NCBI GenBank assembly: GCA_964500435.1
Contig: CAZCNL010000010.1
Coordinates: 1-64,000, forward strand
Direction: 5' to 3'
Origin: GWF2-33-9 sp964500435
Lineage (GTDB): Bacteria > Bacteroidota > Ignavibacteria > Kapaibacteriales > UBA2268
DNA: 64,000 nt
Shown in pieces: positions 42,588 through 52,539 of this stretch. The position numbers and the translations under genes are program-made. Every line of letters begins with the position of its first letter. The first letter of the stretch is position 1. Below the pieces are notes generated by a model. That model was not told where the DNA came from and did not search any database. It saw only the letters and a program-made list of their open reading frames with translations.

Positions 42588-44648
42588 ATGAGAAAAGTGA
42601 TTTTATTATTATTTTTTGGATTTCTTGCAACAAATTCGAAGACTTTTGCAGATGAAGGAATGTGGACTTTCAACAATGTTCCTACAAAAGAAATCAAAGA
42701 AAAATACGGATTCGAAATTACAAAAGAGTGGTTGGACCACGTGAGACTTTCCAGCGTGCGTTTTATGGATGGTGGCTCTGGTTCGTTCGTTTCGCCTAAT
42801 GGACTGGTTATTACAAATCATCACGTTGGAGTTGGACAAATTCAAAAACTTTCTACTCCCGAGCATAATTATGTTAAAAATGGTTTTTATGCTAAAAACC
42901 AAAGCGAAGAGCTCAAATGTGCCGATTTGGAATTAAACGTGCTTGTGAATATGACTGATGTAACTGCACAAGTCAAAGATGCTGTCAAACCAAATATGAA
43001 CAAAAAAGAATCGCTCGAAGCAAAACAAAAAGCAATCGACAAAATCGAAAAAGAAAATTTTGAAAAAAGCGGTCTTCGCTCTGATGTAGTATCTTTTTAC
43101 AACGGAGCAGAATATTGGCTTTTGCAATATAAAAAATACACTGATGTGCGTTTAGTTTTCGCTCCAGAACGTCAAATGGCTTATTATGGCGGTGATTATG
43201 ATAATTTTACTTATCCTCGTTATGATTTAGATTTTTGTCTGTTCCGAATTTACGAAAATGACAAACCTCTTCAAACTCAAAATTACTTGAAATTTAACAC
43301 TAATGGAATAAAGGAAAATGATTTAGTTTTTATGAGCGGGAATCCCGGTCATACCGACAGACTTAAAACTCTTGCTCAACTCAAATTTTCTCGTGATGTT
43401 TCGATTTCTCTTCGTTTGAAATCTATCGATAATATGCTCGAAACTCTACAACGTTACTCAAACGAAGGTGAAGAGCAAGCAAGACGTGCTTTGATGTATC
43501 AATTCGGTCTCGAAAATAGCAAAAAAGCTTTAACTGGTCAACTTAATGGTTTGAAAGATCCCGAACTTTTATCAATTAAAGAAAAAGAAGAAAAAGAGTT
43601 TATCGACAAAATCAAAGAAAATCCCGAATATGTTAAAAAATATCTGCCCGCTTTCGATCAAATTGAAAAATTGCTCGCACAATATAAAGATTATTCGATA
43701 AAACAAAATTATCGCAACTTCGGTTCACGATTGTTTGGTTATGCTTTAAGTATAGTAAGATATATCGAAGAAAGCAGGAAAAAGCCCGAAGACAGATTGC
43801 CCGGTTATAACGATGCCGCATTACCAGGTATGAAATTCCGTTTACTATCACCCGCCCCAATTTATAAAGATTTAGATAAAGCGCTCGCTTGGGGAACTGT
43901 AAAATATGGAATAGGTAATATTGGCATTGAAGATGAATATTGGCGTCAAATATTCGAAGGGATGGACCCGAAAGCAACTGTCTTTGATTTAATCGATAAA
44001 ACTCAACTCGATAATGTTGAATTTAGGAAAAAACTTATAGAAGGTGGGCTTGCTGAACTTACCAAATCAGAAGACCCGCTCATTAAATTAGCTTTAAAAA
44101 TTAATCCTTATTTGGAAAAACAAGATAAAGAATATCGTGATAATTTCGAAAGCGTTCTCGACGATGCACAAGAAAAAATCGCCGAAGCTCGCTTTTTAAT
44201 TTATGGACATAATAAATATCCTGATGCGAACTTTACTCTTCGGCTTACTTATGGACAAGTTAAAGGATATCCAATGAACGGAACAATTGCCCCACCATTT
44301 ACGACGCTTTATGGTCTTTTCGACCGCAGTTTAGGCTTCGGAAATAAAGGCGATTTTGAAGTAGTTCCAAGATATTGGGAACGTAAAAATAAATTAGATT
44401 TGGCAACACCTTGCAATTTTGTTTCTACTTGCGATATTATTGGGGGTAATTCAGGTTCACCTACTATTAATAAAAACGGTGAATTCGTAGGAATAGTTTT
44501 CGATGGAAATATAGAAAGTTTGCCCGGCAGCTTCGTTTATGATATCCGCAATAACAGAGCTGTGAGCTTGCATGCAAATTATATTATTACTGCTTTAAGA
44601 CAATTATACGATGCAAATAATATCGCTGATGAATTAGAAGGTAAATAA
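42588..44648 (+). CDS. S46 family dipeptidyl peptidase (DPP7/DPP11 type)
   Basis: 686 residues with a signal peptide (MRKVILLLFFGFLATNSKTF). The N-terminal DEGMWTFNNVP is the S46 start signature. The catalytic triad lies in VITNHHVG (near H79), GGDYDNFTYPRYDLDF (Asp) and DIIGGNSGSPTIN (Ser near 622). Just after the Ser, IVFDGNIE has Gly at the site that sets P1 choice: Gly in DPP7-like enzymes, Arg in DPP11. A broad or hydrophobic P1 preference is therefore likely (inference). It trims dipeptides from peptides in the periplasm. A strong terminator follows. Confidence 0.9.
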   Translation: MRKVILLLFFGFLATNSKTFADEGMWTFNNVPTKEIKEKYGFEITKEWLDHVRLSSVRFMDGGSGSFVSPNGLVITNHHVGVGQIQKLSTPEHNYVKNGFYAKNQSEELKCADLELNVLVNMTDVTAQVKDAVKPNMNKKESLEAKQKAIDKIEKENFEKSGLRSDVVSFYNGAEYWLLQYKKYTDVRLVFAPERQMAYYGGDYDNFTYPRYDLDFCLFRIYENDKPLQTQNYLKFNTNGIKENDLVFMSGNPGHTDRLKTLAQLKFSRDVSISLRLKSIDNMLETLQRYSNEGEEQARRALMYQFGLENSKKALTGQLNGLKDPELLSIKEKEEKEFIDKIKENPEYVKKYLPAFDQIEKLLAQYKDYSIKQNYRNFGSRLFGYALSIVRYIEESRKKPEDRLPGYNDAALPGMKFRLLSPAPIYKDLDKALAWGTVKYGIGNIGIEDEYWRQIFEGMDPKATVFDLIDKTQLDNVEFRKKLIEGGLAELTKSEDPLIKLALKINPYLEKQDKEYRDNFESVLDDAQEKIAEARFLIYGHNKYPDANFTLRLTYGQVKGYPMNGTIAPPFTTLYGLFDRSLGFGNKGDFEVVPRYWERKNKLDLATPCNFVSTCDIIGGNSGSPTINKNGEFVGIVFDGNIESLPGSFVYDIRNNRAVSLHANYIITALRQLYDANNIADELEGK

Positions 44649-44673
44649 TTTTATAAAGTTAGTATTCACTCAG

Positions 44674-44708
44674 AAATCACCTCTAACTTCCAGAGTTAGA
44701 GGTGATTT
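44674..44708 (+). terminator. Terminator after the S46 peptidase gene
   Basis: AAATCACCTCTAACT (44674-44688), loop TCCAG, AGTTAGAGGTGATTT (44694-44708), a perfect 15-bp stem running into T8. Confidence 0.9.
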
Positions 44709-44805
44709 TTTTTGATTTAAAACAGAGCGATTATAATTTATTTAGTATCTATAGAGTTTCAAAAAGTTGAAATGGATGAATTTAATATTCAATTAATATA
44801 AAAAA

Positions 44806-44830
44806 ACCTCCACAATGGGGTAGTGGAGGT
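44806..44830 (-). terminator. Terminator after asnS
   Basis: ACCTCCAC (44806-44813) and GTGGAGGT (44823-44830) form a stem; on the minus strand it is followed by T6. A further AT-only fold (CTCTTTTTTT / AAAAAAAGAG) lies between it and the asnS stop. Confidence 0.75.
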
Positions 44831-44871
44831 CGTTCTCTTTTTTTTAATAAAGATTAAAAAAAAGAGAAAAT

Positions 44872-46224
44872 TTAAGGATAAATTCGATAAATCATTCTTG
44901 GGAAAGGAATAACTTCACGAATGTGTGAAGCGCCGGTAATCCATTTAACAGTACGTTCGACACCGAGACCGAAACCACTATGAGGAACAGAGCCGAAACG
45001 ACGTAAATCTAAATACCACTGATAATCTTCTTCTGGTAAATTTTCCTTTCTAATTCTTTCTAAAAGCAATTCTTCGCTGTCTTCACGTTGGCTGCCGCCG
45101 ATAATTTCACCACCTTTTTCAGGAGCAAGCATATCCATAGCGAGCACGACTTTTTCATTATTTGGGTCACGTTTCATATAAAAGGCTTTAACATCGGACG
45201 GGTAGCGGTGGATGATGCAAGGTTTATCGAATTGTTCCATTAAAGCTTCTTCTTGTGGGGCGCCAAAATCTTCACCCCAAGGGAAAGGTAAAATATCAAC
45301 ATCTTTTCCGTCAATTTTTTTCTTAAGGGGAATATTATGTTTTTGTAGCCAGTCAACTGCTTCGTCATAACTTAAACGATAAAAAGGACGTTTAATATTT
45401 TCGAGTTTGGTAATATCACGTTCCAGTACGTTAAGTTCTCGGATATTATTTTTGAGTACGTATTGTACAATGTATTCAACTAAATCTTCGGCTAAATCCA
45501 TATCGTCGTTTAAATCGAAGAAAGCCATTTCAGGTTCAACCATCCAAAATTCGGTTAAATGTTTACGTGTTTTCGAAAGTTCTGCACGGAAAGCGGGACC
45601 GAAGGTATAAACTCTGCCGAGTGCCATAGCGGAAGCTTCGGCATATAATTGCCCGGATTGCGAAAGGTAAGCACTTCCCAAATCGAAATATTTAGTCTCG
45701 AACAAAGTCGAAGTACCTTCGCAAGCGCTTGGCGTAAGCATTGGAGAATCCATTTGTTTGAAGCCATTGCCATCGAAGAAATCTTTAATTGCTTTAATAA
45801 CAGAAGCACGTACTCGCATAATTGCGTGTTGGCGGGAAGAACGTAACCATAGATGCCTGTGTTCCATCAAAAAAGCATCGCCGTGTTCTTTCGGAGTAAT
45901 AGGATAATCAACGGCACGACTATAAATTTTCAATTCGTTAACATCGATTTCATAACCACCTGGTGCTCGTTCTTCGAGTTTAACTGTTCCTTTTATATAA
46001 ATTGATGATTCTTGAGTTAGTGATTTCGCTTCAGCAAAAGCTTGCTCAGCAACATTATTTTTAAAGACTACACATTGGACAATGCCTGTGCCATCCCTCA
46101 AAATAATAAAAACTAATTTGCCTTTTTCGGTTTTATTTGCAACCCAACCACGCAATTCGACTTCCTTTCCTACGTAGTTATGGAGCAATTCAATATACTG
46201 ATAACTTTTGTAACGTGATTCCAT
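44872..46224 (-). CDS. asnS: Asparaginyl-tRNA synthetase
   Basis: 450 residues, normal length. The N-terminal OB fold (KEVELRGWVANKTEKGKLVF, IILRDGTGIVQCVVF) binds the anticodon. The class II core has FRAELSKTRKHLTEFWMVEP (motif 2) and GFGLGVERTVKWITG (motif 3). It charges tRNA-Asn with asparagine. It is downstream of the kinase and MoxR genes on the same strand with 49 bases between, so it may have its own promoter. Confidence 0.95.
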   Translation of the reverse strand: MESRYKSYQYIELLHNYVGKEVELRGWVANKTEKGKLVFIILRDGTGIVQCVVFKNNVAEQAFAEAKSLTQESSIYIKGTVKLEERAPGGYEIDVNELKIYSRAVDYPITPKEHGDAFLMEHRHLWLRSSRQHAIMRVRASVIKAIKDFFDGNGFKQMDSPMLTPSACEGTSTLFETKYFDLGSAYLSQSGQLYAEASAMALGRVYTFGPAFRAELSKTRKHLTEFWMVEPEMAFFDLNDDMDLAEDLVEYIVQYVLKNNIRELNVLERDITKLENIKRPFYRLSYDEAVDWLQKHNIPLKKKIDGKDVDILPFPWGEDFGAPQEEALMEQFDKPCIIHRYPSDVKAFYMKRDPNNEKVVLAMDMLAPEKGGEIIGGSQREDSEELLLERIRKENLPEEDYQWYLDLRRFGSVPHSGFGLGVERTVKWITGASHIREVIPFPRMIYRIYP

Positions 46225-46273
46225 AATAATATGATTTTATTTAATTTAAAATTATTAATGCAAAATTACACAA

Positions 46274-47269
46274 TTAATAGTTGCCATTTCTTTTAATTGT
46301 TGCTAACAAATCGTTAATTTCAATCGATACAACACCGGGTTTTTCGCAAACAGTACCAGATGCAAAATTAGCAATGGAGGCGGCTTCAATCACGTTGGCG
46401 CCACCGATAATTGCTGCAGTGTATGAAGCAATTGCTGTATCGCCTGCACCTGAAACATCGGATACTTGCCTTGCTCGTGTCGGCACAGAAAAAATATTGC
46501 CATCTTCTTGGAAAAGCATCATTCCTTCACTTCCGAGGGTAATCAATAAATTTTTGCATTGCAAACTTTCAAGTAATATTAGACCTGCTTGCTTGACATT
46601 TTCTTTTGTATCAATTTTTTTTCCAAGAGCTTGAGAGGCTTCTTTTTTATTTGGTTTGAATAAATCAACACCTTTGTAATAAAAGAAGTTATCTTGCTTT
46701 GGGTCAACAGTAACTAAAATATTTTTCTCTTTGGCAAAAGCTATAATATTTTCGATGAATTCTTTAGAAAGAACACCTTTATCATAATCTTCGAAAATAA
46801 TAGCTTGCAAATTGTTAATAGATTTCAAAAAATTTTCAAAAAAAGTTTGAGCATCAGTACCAATTTTGGCACGAGTTTCTTTATCTATTCGAGCAACGTG
46901 TTGATTATTAGCAATAATTCTTGTTTTTACGGTAGTGGAACGGGATTTATCAATAAAAAGTCCATCACTATTTAATCCCGAATTTTTTGCTAAAGTTATA
47001 AATTCTTGTGCGGCAAAATCGTTACCTAAGACACCGAGCAAAATTGGTTGCAGTCCGAGAGATTTCAAATTGCTTGCGACATTAGCTGCACCGCCAAGAT
47101 GGTAAGTTTCTTCGTTTAATTCGACCACGGGAACAGGAGCTTCGGGGCTAATTCTGTTGACATTACCCCAATAAAATCTATCGAGCATAACATCGCCAAT
47201 AACAGCAACTTTGGCATTTTCTGCTTTAGAAAGAATTTCCGTAACTCTATCAATATTAAGCGATAGCAT
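46274..47269 (-). CDS. PfkB-family heptose-7-phosphate kinase-like protein (HldE domain 1)
   Basis: 331 residues. VAVIGDVMLDRFYWGNVNRI, then PEAPVPVVELNEETYHLGGA, is the RfaE/HldE kinase-domain signature; VSGAGDTAIASYTAAI holds the catalytic Asp of the PfkB family. It phosphorylates D-glycero-beta-D-manno-heptose 7-phosphate at C1 for LPS core or related sugars. The nucleotidyltransferase half of HldE is absent, as in HldA-type single-domain proteins. It starts 2 bases after the moxR stop, so the two are one operon. Confidence 0.85.
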   Translation of the reverse strand: MLSLNIDRVTEILSKAENAKVAVIGDVMLDRFYWGNVNRISPEAPVPVVELNEETYHLGGAANVASNLKSLGLQPILLGVLGNDFAAQEFITLAKNSGLNSDGLFIDKSRSTTVKTRIIANNQHVARIDKETRAKIGTDAQTFFENFLKSINNLQAIIFEDYDKGVLSKEFIENIIAFAKEKNILVTVDPKQDNFFYYKGVDLFKPNKKEASQALGKKIDTKENVKQAGLILLESLQCKNLLITLGSEGMMLFQEDGNIFSVPTRARQVSDVSGAGDTAIASYTAAIIGGANVIEAASIANFASGTVCEKPGVVSIEINDLLATIKRNGNY

Positions 47270-47271
47270 TG

Positions 47272-48264
47272 TTACACCTTAGTTTCAGCGACGATTTGTT
47301 CGATAATTTTATTTGTGTTCATATTTTCAGCTTCGGCATTGAAATTAGTAACAATTCTATGACGCATAACAGGTACGGCAACTGCTTTGATATCTTCGAT
47401 GTCAGGAGTATATTTACCGAGCAAAGCAGCACGAGATTTAGCACCTAAAATTAAATATTGAGATGCTCTTGGACCTGCACCATAACTAATGAAATCTTTA
47501 ACAAATTTTAAAGTAGTTGTTTCTGGGCGACTTGCTCTAACGAGGCTCACGGCATATTTTATGACATTATCAGCAATCGGGATTCTACGAACTAAATTTT
47601 GGAACTCGATTATTTGCTCTGCATTTAAAACTTTTTCCACAGATGGAACAAACTCAGTTGTTGTGCTACGAACAATTTCGATTTCTTCTTGCAACGAAGG
47701 ATAATCGAGCCAAATATTAAACATAAATCTATCTAATTGAGCTTCGGGCAAAGGATAAGTTCCTTCTTGCTCAATTGGGTTTTGAGTAGAAAGTACAAAG
47801 AAAGGTTGTTCAAGTTTGTATGTATTTCCTGCTGCAGTAACTTCTTTTTCTTCCATAGCTTGCAACAAGGATGATTGAGTTTTTGGTGGAGTACGGTTAA
47901 TTTCATCTGCTAATATAATATTGGCAAAGATTGGTCCTTTGATGAATTTGAAATGTTTTTCTTTGGTCGAAATATTTTCTTCGATAACTTCGGTTCCAGT
48001 AATATCGCCAGGCATCAAATCAGGAGTGAATTGAATTCTGCTGAATTTTAAATCTAATGCTTGCGAAAGTGTTCTAATCAGCAAAGTTTTCGCAAGTCCA
48101 GGTACACCAATTAAAAGCACGTGACCTTTTGCGAAAATAGAAATTAACAATTGTTCAATAATTTCATCTTGACCAATTATCACTTTGCTAATTTCTTTTC
48201 TAATTGTTTTTATAGATTCGGATAACTCTTTTAATCCTTGAACGTCATCGACTATTTTACTCAT
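47272..48264 (-). CDS. MoxR-family AAA+ ATPase
   Basis: 330 residues. Walker A GVPGLAKTLL near 57-66, Walker B ILADEINRTPPKTQSSLLQA near 116-135, FVLSTQNPIEQEGTYPLPEA (sensor region) and a C-terminal lid with RASQYLILGAKSRAALLG. MoxR proteins act as chaperones for partners with VWA domains; none is encoded next to it here, which is unusual since a DUF58/VWA gene normally follows. ATG start is clear. Confidence 0.9.
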   Translation of the reverse strand: MSKIVDDVQGLKELSESIKTIRKEISKVIIGQDEIIEQLLISIFAKGHVLLIGVPGLAKTLLIRTLSQALDLKFSRIQFTPDLMPGDITGTEVIEENISTKEKHFKFIKGPIFANIILADEINRTPPKTQSSLLQAMEEKEVTAAGNTYKLEQPFFVLSTQNPIEQEGTYPLPEAQLDRFMFNIWLDYPSLQEEIEIVRSTTTEFVPSVEKVLNAEQIIEFQNLVRRIPIADNVIKYAVSLVRASRPETTTLKFVKDFISYGAGPRASQYLILGAKSRAALLGKYTPDIEDIKAVAVPVMRHRIVTNFNAEAENMNTNKIIEQIVAETKV

Positions 48265-48399
48265 TGTTTATTCTTTTTTTCATAAAAATTATTTGACGTT
48301 AATAAAAGTAAAAAATTTGAGATAATTTATAAATTAAATAAAAATTATAAATTTAACATAGGTTAAGCACGTGTTGTGTTAAAAAATGGAGGTAAAATA

Positions 48400-49068
48400 T
48401 TAAACTAAATTGTAAATAATTTGTTTTTTTGTATCGAGTTTTTGTTGTTTAGCGTATGTTTCTTCGACCTTCGATTGATAATAATTTTGCTCATCGTCAT
48501 TGATTTTCAGCGACGGATAAGGATTTATTGGCTTATTAGGAGGAGAATATTTAGTTTGTTCGGGGTTTGATTGAGTTTCGTTTGGATTTTTCTGTTGTAT
48601 ATTTACATTAGAATTTTTAGTTGGAGTACTGACAATATTTTTAGACATTTCAATTGCGGCATTCATTTCTATATTGCGAGCAGTCGATGCCACCGCTTTA
48701 TCTTGAGGCGAAGGGTCAGCAGGTGCTAATGCTGCAGCAACAACACGTTCCATCTTTTGAATTGTTTCTTGTGGTTTTCCCGGTACGGGGCTAATGTCTA
48801 TTTTAACTTCACCAGCGACAGCATATAGTTTGCCATCAGGACCTGTAGTATATTCAAACGAAGCACCACCACGCACTAAACCTGCACCAGCGGCTAAATG
48901 TGCTTGCTCATGTGCTTTTACTTTTTGGTCTATTTTTTGTAATTCTTGAATCTGTTTTTCTTCGGAGGCTGATAATTTATTTGTTGAAAATTGTGGTTTT
49001 GCATTACCTTTTCCAATATATTTGGAATACGGAGTATAACCATTAATATTTGAAATGGTTGTTCCCAC
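48400..49068 (-). CDS. SprA-related putative metallopeptidase
   Basis: 222 residues, GTG start. The core matches the SprA-related family (PF12118): VKAHEQAHLAAGAGLVRGGA with an HExxH-like HEQAH, then SFEYTTGPDGKLYAVAGEVK, IDISPVPGKPQETIQKMERV and ALAPADPSPQDKAVAST. The flanks are Asn/Pro/Gln-rich and disordered. The HEQAH motif suggests zinc and peptidase activity, but the family is not well tested biochemically. The name has nothing to do with T9SS SprA. Confidence 0.8.
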   Translation of the reverse strand: MGTTISNINGYTPYSKYIGKGNAKPQFSTNKLSASEEKQIQELQKIDQKVKAHEQAHLAAGAGLVRGGASFEYTTGPDGKLYAVAGEVKIDISPVPGKPQETIQKMERVVAAALAPADPSPQDKAVASTARNIEMNAAIEMSKNIVSTPTKNSNVNIQQKNPNETQSNPEQTKYSPPNKPINPYPSLKINDDEQNYYQSKVEETYAKQQKLDTKKQIIYNLV

Positions 49069-49192
49069 AACTCAACTCACTTATGTGGTAAATATTTATC
49101 CAAATTTACAAAATTTAGATTAAATAACGATAAATTTTTTTAAATATTATTAAAAATATTAAAGAATTAGTAAATACAGTGAAGGTAAGTAT

Positions 49193-50572
49193 TTATCTGC
49201 TCCATCCTATACCCAAAGGTGAACCAATAATAGCACCAATAATAGAATCATAACCACCAAAATCCATATTTCGATAATATGCAAAAGCAATAATTGAATG
49301 GTTGGAATAAACAGTATTTCCTTCGAAATAATCAAAAGAAATATTTTCGAATTTTTTGGTATCGATATTCAATTTGCCAGTTCCGTATAAGTAATCGTGC
49401 CTTGCACGTCGCACCCATTGTTTTAAGCGGTAAAGTCTGCTTTTTTCATCCCAATTCATCAACCAGCGAATATCGGGATTCCAATTATTAAATGAACCGG
49501 AAACGAAAACATCTTCGTTGGACTTCAACTCTGCGGGGTCTAAAATAAATTCGAGGTAAACATAATTATCCTCGCTTGCAGAAATTTGGGAGGTAATCAT
49601 CGCCCCATCATTGTCGTCGTACAAATAATTGCCATTGCGGACATAATCAGAGAAAGGCATTCGTACGGCATAATTTCCTGTTGGATATTCAGCTGGATTT
49701 TCCATATAAAGCGTGCGATAAACATTTTCGGCGGGTAATTCATTCAAAAAGAATCTTTTTTCGTAACTTGAAAAACCAATAACAGAGGTTGGAAAAGTAT
49801 ATTTATAAAGTTGATTTTGATTGCCCCTGAAAGCGTCTTCATTTATTTTATAAGGCTCTGAGTAACGATTGTTGCGGTAAATTACAACATTTTTCAATTG
49901 AGAATTAAATAAATTGGAAGGTGCGGATAAGCGAACTTCAATATTATATGCTGAATTTGATACTTGAAATTGGCTTTTGTAAAAGCTTGAATTAAAATAT
50001 AGCTGCATTTCAGCCAAAGGTTCAATTACAAAAAATTTTGCTTCAGCAATGGGCTTGTCGTCGTTATAATATTCGAATATTTTAATTTTATAATTGCCTG
50101 AATATTTAAATTGAACTTGTGCGTTTGGGAATTTAAGTTTTGCTCGTTGGGAATAAAAGCTTGAACTATAAGGTGCGGATTCCCAAGAAAAATCACTTGT
50201 ACGCATAAATCCCGAATTATTAATGAAGTTGTTGTCGTCTTCATTCCAATCAATATCACAATGGACAAATGTTGCATAAAAACTTGGTGAAACATCCGCA
50301 TAAATATCAATTTCGAAAGTCAATTGCTTTGAACCAACATTTGATTGGACAGAATTTGGCTTGTTTAATAATAAAACAGGAGGCAATCTTTCGTTATCAT
50401 CTCCATAGATTCGATAAAATCTAACTTCTGTCGGCGATTTTATAGGTTTATCATCAGAAATTAATCTAACAAAGGAGAAAATGAAAATAAAGGTTACTGC
50501 AAAAAAGTAACTGCTTGATTTAAATGTAATTAAGAAACAATTCTTATTATGAATTTTCAAATTATTAATCAA
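49193..50572 (-). CDS. DUF5103 protein with carbohydrate-binding-like domain
   Basis: 459 residues. The start is TTG 50572, overlapping the stop of the gene before it. A hydrophobic export segment (SSYFFAVTFIFIFSFVRLIS) lies near 20-39. The body has the DUF5103 pattern (FYRIYGDDNERLPPVLLLN, FVHCDIDWNEDDNNFINNSG, YKIKIFEYYNDDKPIAEAKF). Near 350-375, DVFVSGSFNNWNPDIRW is a CBM48/E-set-like motif. DUF5103 proteins are typical of Bacteroidetes and relatives and have no proven function. It is translated in line with the next upstream gene. Confidence 0.85.
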   Translation of the reverse strand: MINNLKIHNKNCFLITFKSSSYFFAVTFIFIFSFVRLISDDKPIKSPTEVRFYRIYGDDNERLPPVLLLNKPNSVQSNVGSKQLTFEIDIYADVSPSFYATFVHCDIDWNEDDNNFINNSGFMRTSDFSWESAPYSSSFYSQRAKLKFPNAQVQFKYSGNYKIKIFEYYNDDKPIAEAKFFVIEPLAEMQLYFNSSFYKSQFQVSNSAYNIEVRLSAPSNLFNSQLKNVVIYRNNRYSEPYKINEDAFRGNQNQLYKYTFPTSVIGFSSYEKRFFLNELPAENVYRTLYMENPAEYPTGNYAVRMPFSDYVRNGNYLYDDNDGAMITSQISASEDNYVYLEFILDPAELKSNEDVFVSGSFNNWNPDIRWLMNWDEKSRLYRLKQWVRRARHDYLYGTGKLNIDTKKFENISFDYFEGNTVYSNHSIIAFAYYRNMDFGGYDSIIGAIIGSPLGIGWSR

Positions 50573-51096
50573 AATCCAAATCCCATAGTAACGCCATAAA
50601 CTACATAAGTATTAGACGAAATAATATCCAAAGCAACGTTTGGAGTTAAAGAAAAATTATTAAAAGTAAATTTATAGCCCGTTCCTAATCGAATAAAAAA
50701 TTTGGTTGTTGACTCTTTCAAATTTTCTTCTGGTGGGACAACGGCTTCTTCTTTTTCAAACACAATTGTTGGAGCAATATATAATTTAAAATGGCTCATT
50801 TCAACCCCAAGGGGAACACCAACCAAAAATTCGCTGTGGTCACCGGAAACATATTCGCCCGATAAGCCTACATAGACTAAAGGAGTTTCACCAAAATAGT
50901 GTTCGTATTCGATTGCCGCTGTGAATGCACTCCAACTGCCAACACCTGTGAAAGAAGTTCCTCCTAAAAATAGACCTAATTCATTGCTATGTTCTGTCTC
51001 GGTTGTTCCTTCTGGTGCAGAATTTTCTTCATCTTGCGACAAGGCGGGAATAAATGCTAAGTTTAAAACAAAAAGGAAATAAAATAAATATTTCAT
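50569..51096 (-). CDS. Outer-membrane beta-barrel-like protein
   Basis: 175 residues from ATG 51096, preferred over 51123 because it has AAGGA 6 bases before it and gives a clean signal peptide (MKYLFYFLFVLNLAFIPALS). The mature protein is a run of amphipathic strands with Gly turns (ELGLFLGGTSFTGVGSW, FIRLGTGYKFTFNNFSLTP) and ends in GVTMGFGF, an aromatic end as needed for BAM insertion. Probably a small 8-strand barrel; function unknown. Coupled to the DUF5103 gene. Confidence 0.75.
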   Translation of the reverse strand: MKYLFYFLFVLNLAFIPALSQDEENSAPEGTTETEHSNELGLFLGGTSFTGVGSWSAFTAAIEYEHYFGETPLVYVGLSGEYVSGDHSEFLVGVPLGVEMSHFKLYIAPTIVFEKEEAVVPPEENLKESTTKFFIRLGTGYKFTFNNFSLTPNVALDIISSNTYVVYGVTMGFGF

Positions 51097-51224
51097 AGAA
51101 AAATCCTTCTTTAATTTGTACAAAAATAATTATTGATATCAAATTTAAAAAAATTATTTATCGTGGAATATAAATTACAAAAAAAATAACTTTTACTAAT
51201 AAAATAAGATTTCGGAGAGTGATT

Positions 51225-52067
51225 ATGGTAACTACAAAAACTATAAAAATTGATGGGTTAAGATTTGATGTCCATTTGCACGAAAATTTGCAATCGAAGC
51301 CCATTGCTATCTTTTTTCATGGGTTTAAATCATTCCGTAATTGGGGATTTATTCCGTATATTTGCAGAGAAATAGCGAATGATAACGTTATAACAATAAA
51401 TTTGGATTTTTCATTGAATGGAATTGTATCCGAAAATCCTGTGATTTTCGATATTGAGAAATTTGCAAGAAATACAATCACCCAAGAACTTGATGATGCA
51501 AGAAAATTAATTAATATTTTAAATAATTCAAAAAATACTCCGCAATTAAAGGAATTGCTTAAAGATTGGAATGGCGAAATAATATTGATGGGGCATTCCA
51601 GAGGTGGCGGAATATCTATGCTTTTAGCAGATGAAATAAAAACAATTAAATTAATTTTGCTCGGGACAATTTCAACGTTTGATAGATATACCAAGAGATT
51701 AAAACAGGAGTGGTTATCTAAAGGTTATCTGGAATTTAATGATATAATGAGCAAGCAATTGCTTAGAATGAATTCGACATATTTGATTGATTTAGAAGAG
51801 AATAAAGAGAAATTTGATTTATATCAAATTGCCCACCATTTGGAAATCCCAGTTCTTTTTATTCATGGTGAAAATGATATTTCGGAACGTGCAGAAAAAG
51901 CAAAAGAAATTTATAAAATAATACAAAATAATCAAAAAAGTAATTGTAATTTTGTATTATTACAAAAAGCAAATCATTTATTTAATGTAATACATCCTTT
52001 TGAAAACACGAATTTATTTTTAGAGGAAGCATTAAATAATATTAAAAATTTCTTAAAAAATGAATAA
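51225..52067 (+). CDS. Alpha/beta hydrolase
   Basis: 280 residues from ATG 51225, which has CGGAGAG 5 bases before it; GTG 51219 lies within that site and is less likely. PIAIFFHGFKSFRNWGFIPY is the oxyanion-hole region, GEIILMGHSRGGGISMLLAD gives the nucleophile Ser (GHSRG), and VLFIHGENDISERAEKA and LQKANHLFNVIHPFE carry the Asp and His. No signal peptide, so cytoplasmic. It resembles dienelactone-hydrolase/BAAT-like serine hydrolases; substrate unknown. It overlaps the next gene by 8 bases. Confidence 0.85.
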   Translation: MVTTKTIKIDGLRFDVHLHENLQSKPIAIFFHGFKSFRNWGFIPYICREIANDNVITINLDFSLNGIVSENPVIFDIEKFARNTITQELDDARKLINILNNSKNTPQLKELLKDWNGEIILMGHSRGGGISMLLADEIKTIKLILLGTISTFDRYTKRLKQEWLSKGYLEFNDIMSKQLLRMNSTYLIDLEENKEKFDLYQIAHHLEIPVLFIHGENDISERAEKAKEIYKIIQNNQKSNCNFVLLQKANHLFNVIHPFENTNLFLEEALNNIKNFLKNE

Positions 52068-52491
52068 ATATAAGTTGTTGATAGTATTTGTTTTAGCATT
52101 GCAATCTTGTCAATTAATTGTACTTTCGCCCGATAAAACTATCAAAAACAAATTTATAGCAAACCAAAACTCTGCTGAAGGAGTTTTTAATCTATTTTTA
52201 TTGCAACTTGACAGTAATGATGTATATGCAGCGGCATTTTTACGGACTGATTCCACGGGACAAAAACGTTTGCCAATTTGGCAATATGAATCAATATTCG
52301 AACTTTCCAGATTGCAAAGACAAATCAATAATTTACCTATTACAAGAATTAAATTTGACACTTTGAATCGCAATTCAATTTTGCTTTATGTAGAATTTGA
52401 TTATTTGCGAGAAGTCGAATTTTTAGCGAGTAAAATTGATTCTACTTGGTATATTTCTAATAAAAAGAGCTGGAAAAACTCATTATACTAA
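52060..52491 (+). CDS. Small lipoprotein, unrecognised
   Basis: 143 residues. LLIVFVLALQSC is a lipoprotein signal with Cys at residue 17. The rest is a compact alpha/beta protein (AEGVFNLFLLQLDSNDVYAA, ILLYVEFDYLREVEFLASKI) that resembles NTF2-like folds. Coupled to the hydrolase gene. Function unknown. Confidence 0.65.
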   Translation: MNKYKLLIVFVLALQSCQLIVLSPDKTIKNKFIANQNSAEGVFNLFLLQLDSNDVYAAAFLRTDSTGQKRLPIWQYESIFELSRLQRQINNLPITRIKFDTLNRNSILLYVEFDYLREVEFLASKIDSTWYISNKKSWKNSLY

Positions 52492-52539
52492 TCCATTGAC
52501 CAATTATTCAATATTAATTTAGTTAATAATCACAAAAAA

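Noticed and set aside
47272..48264. MoxR-VWA operon with the 55052-56425 VWA protein
   Set aside because: The VWA-OmpA gene is 7 kb away and is a lipoprotein; nothing in sequence links the two.
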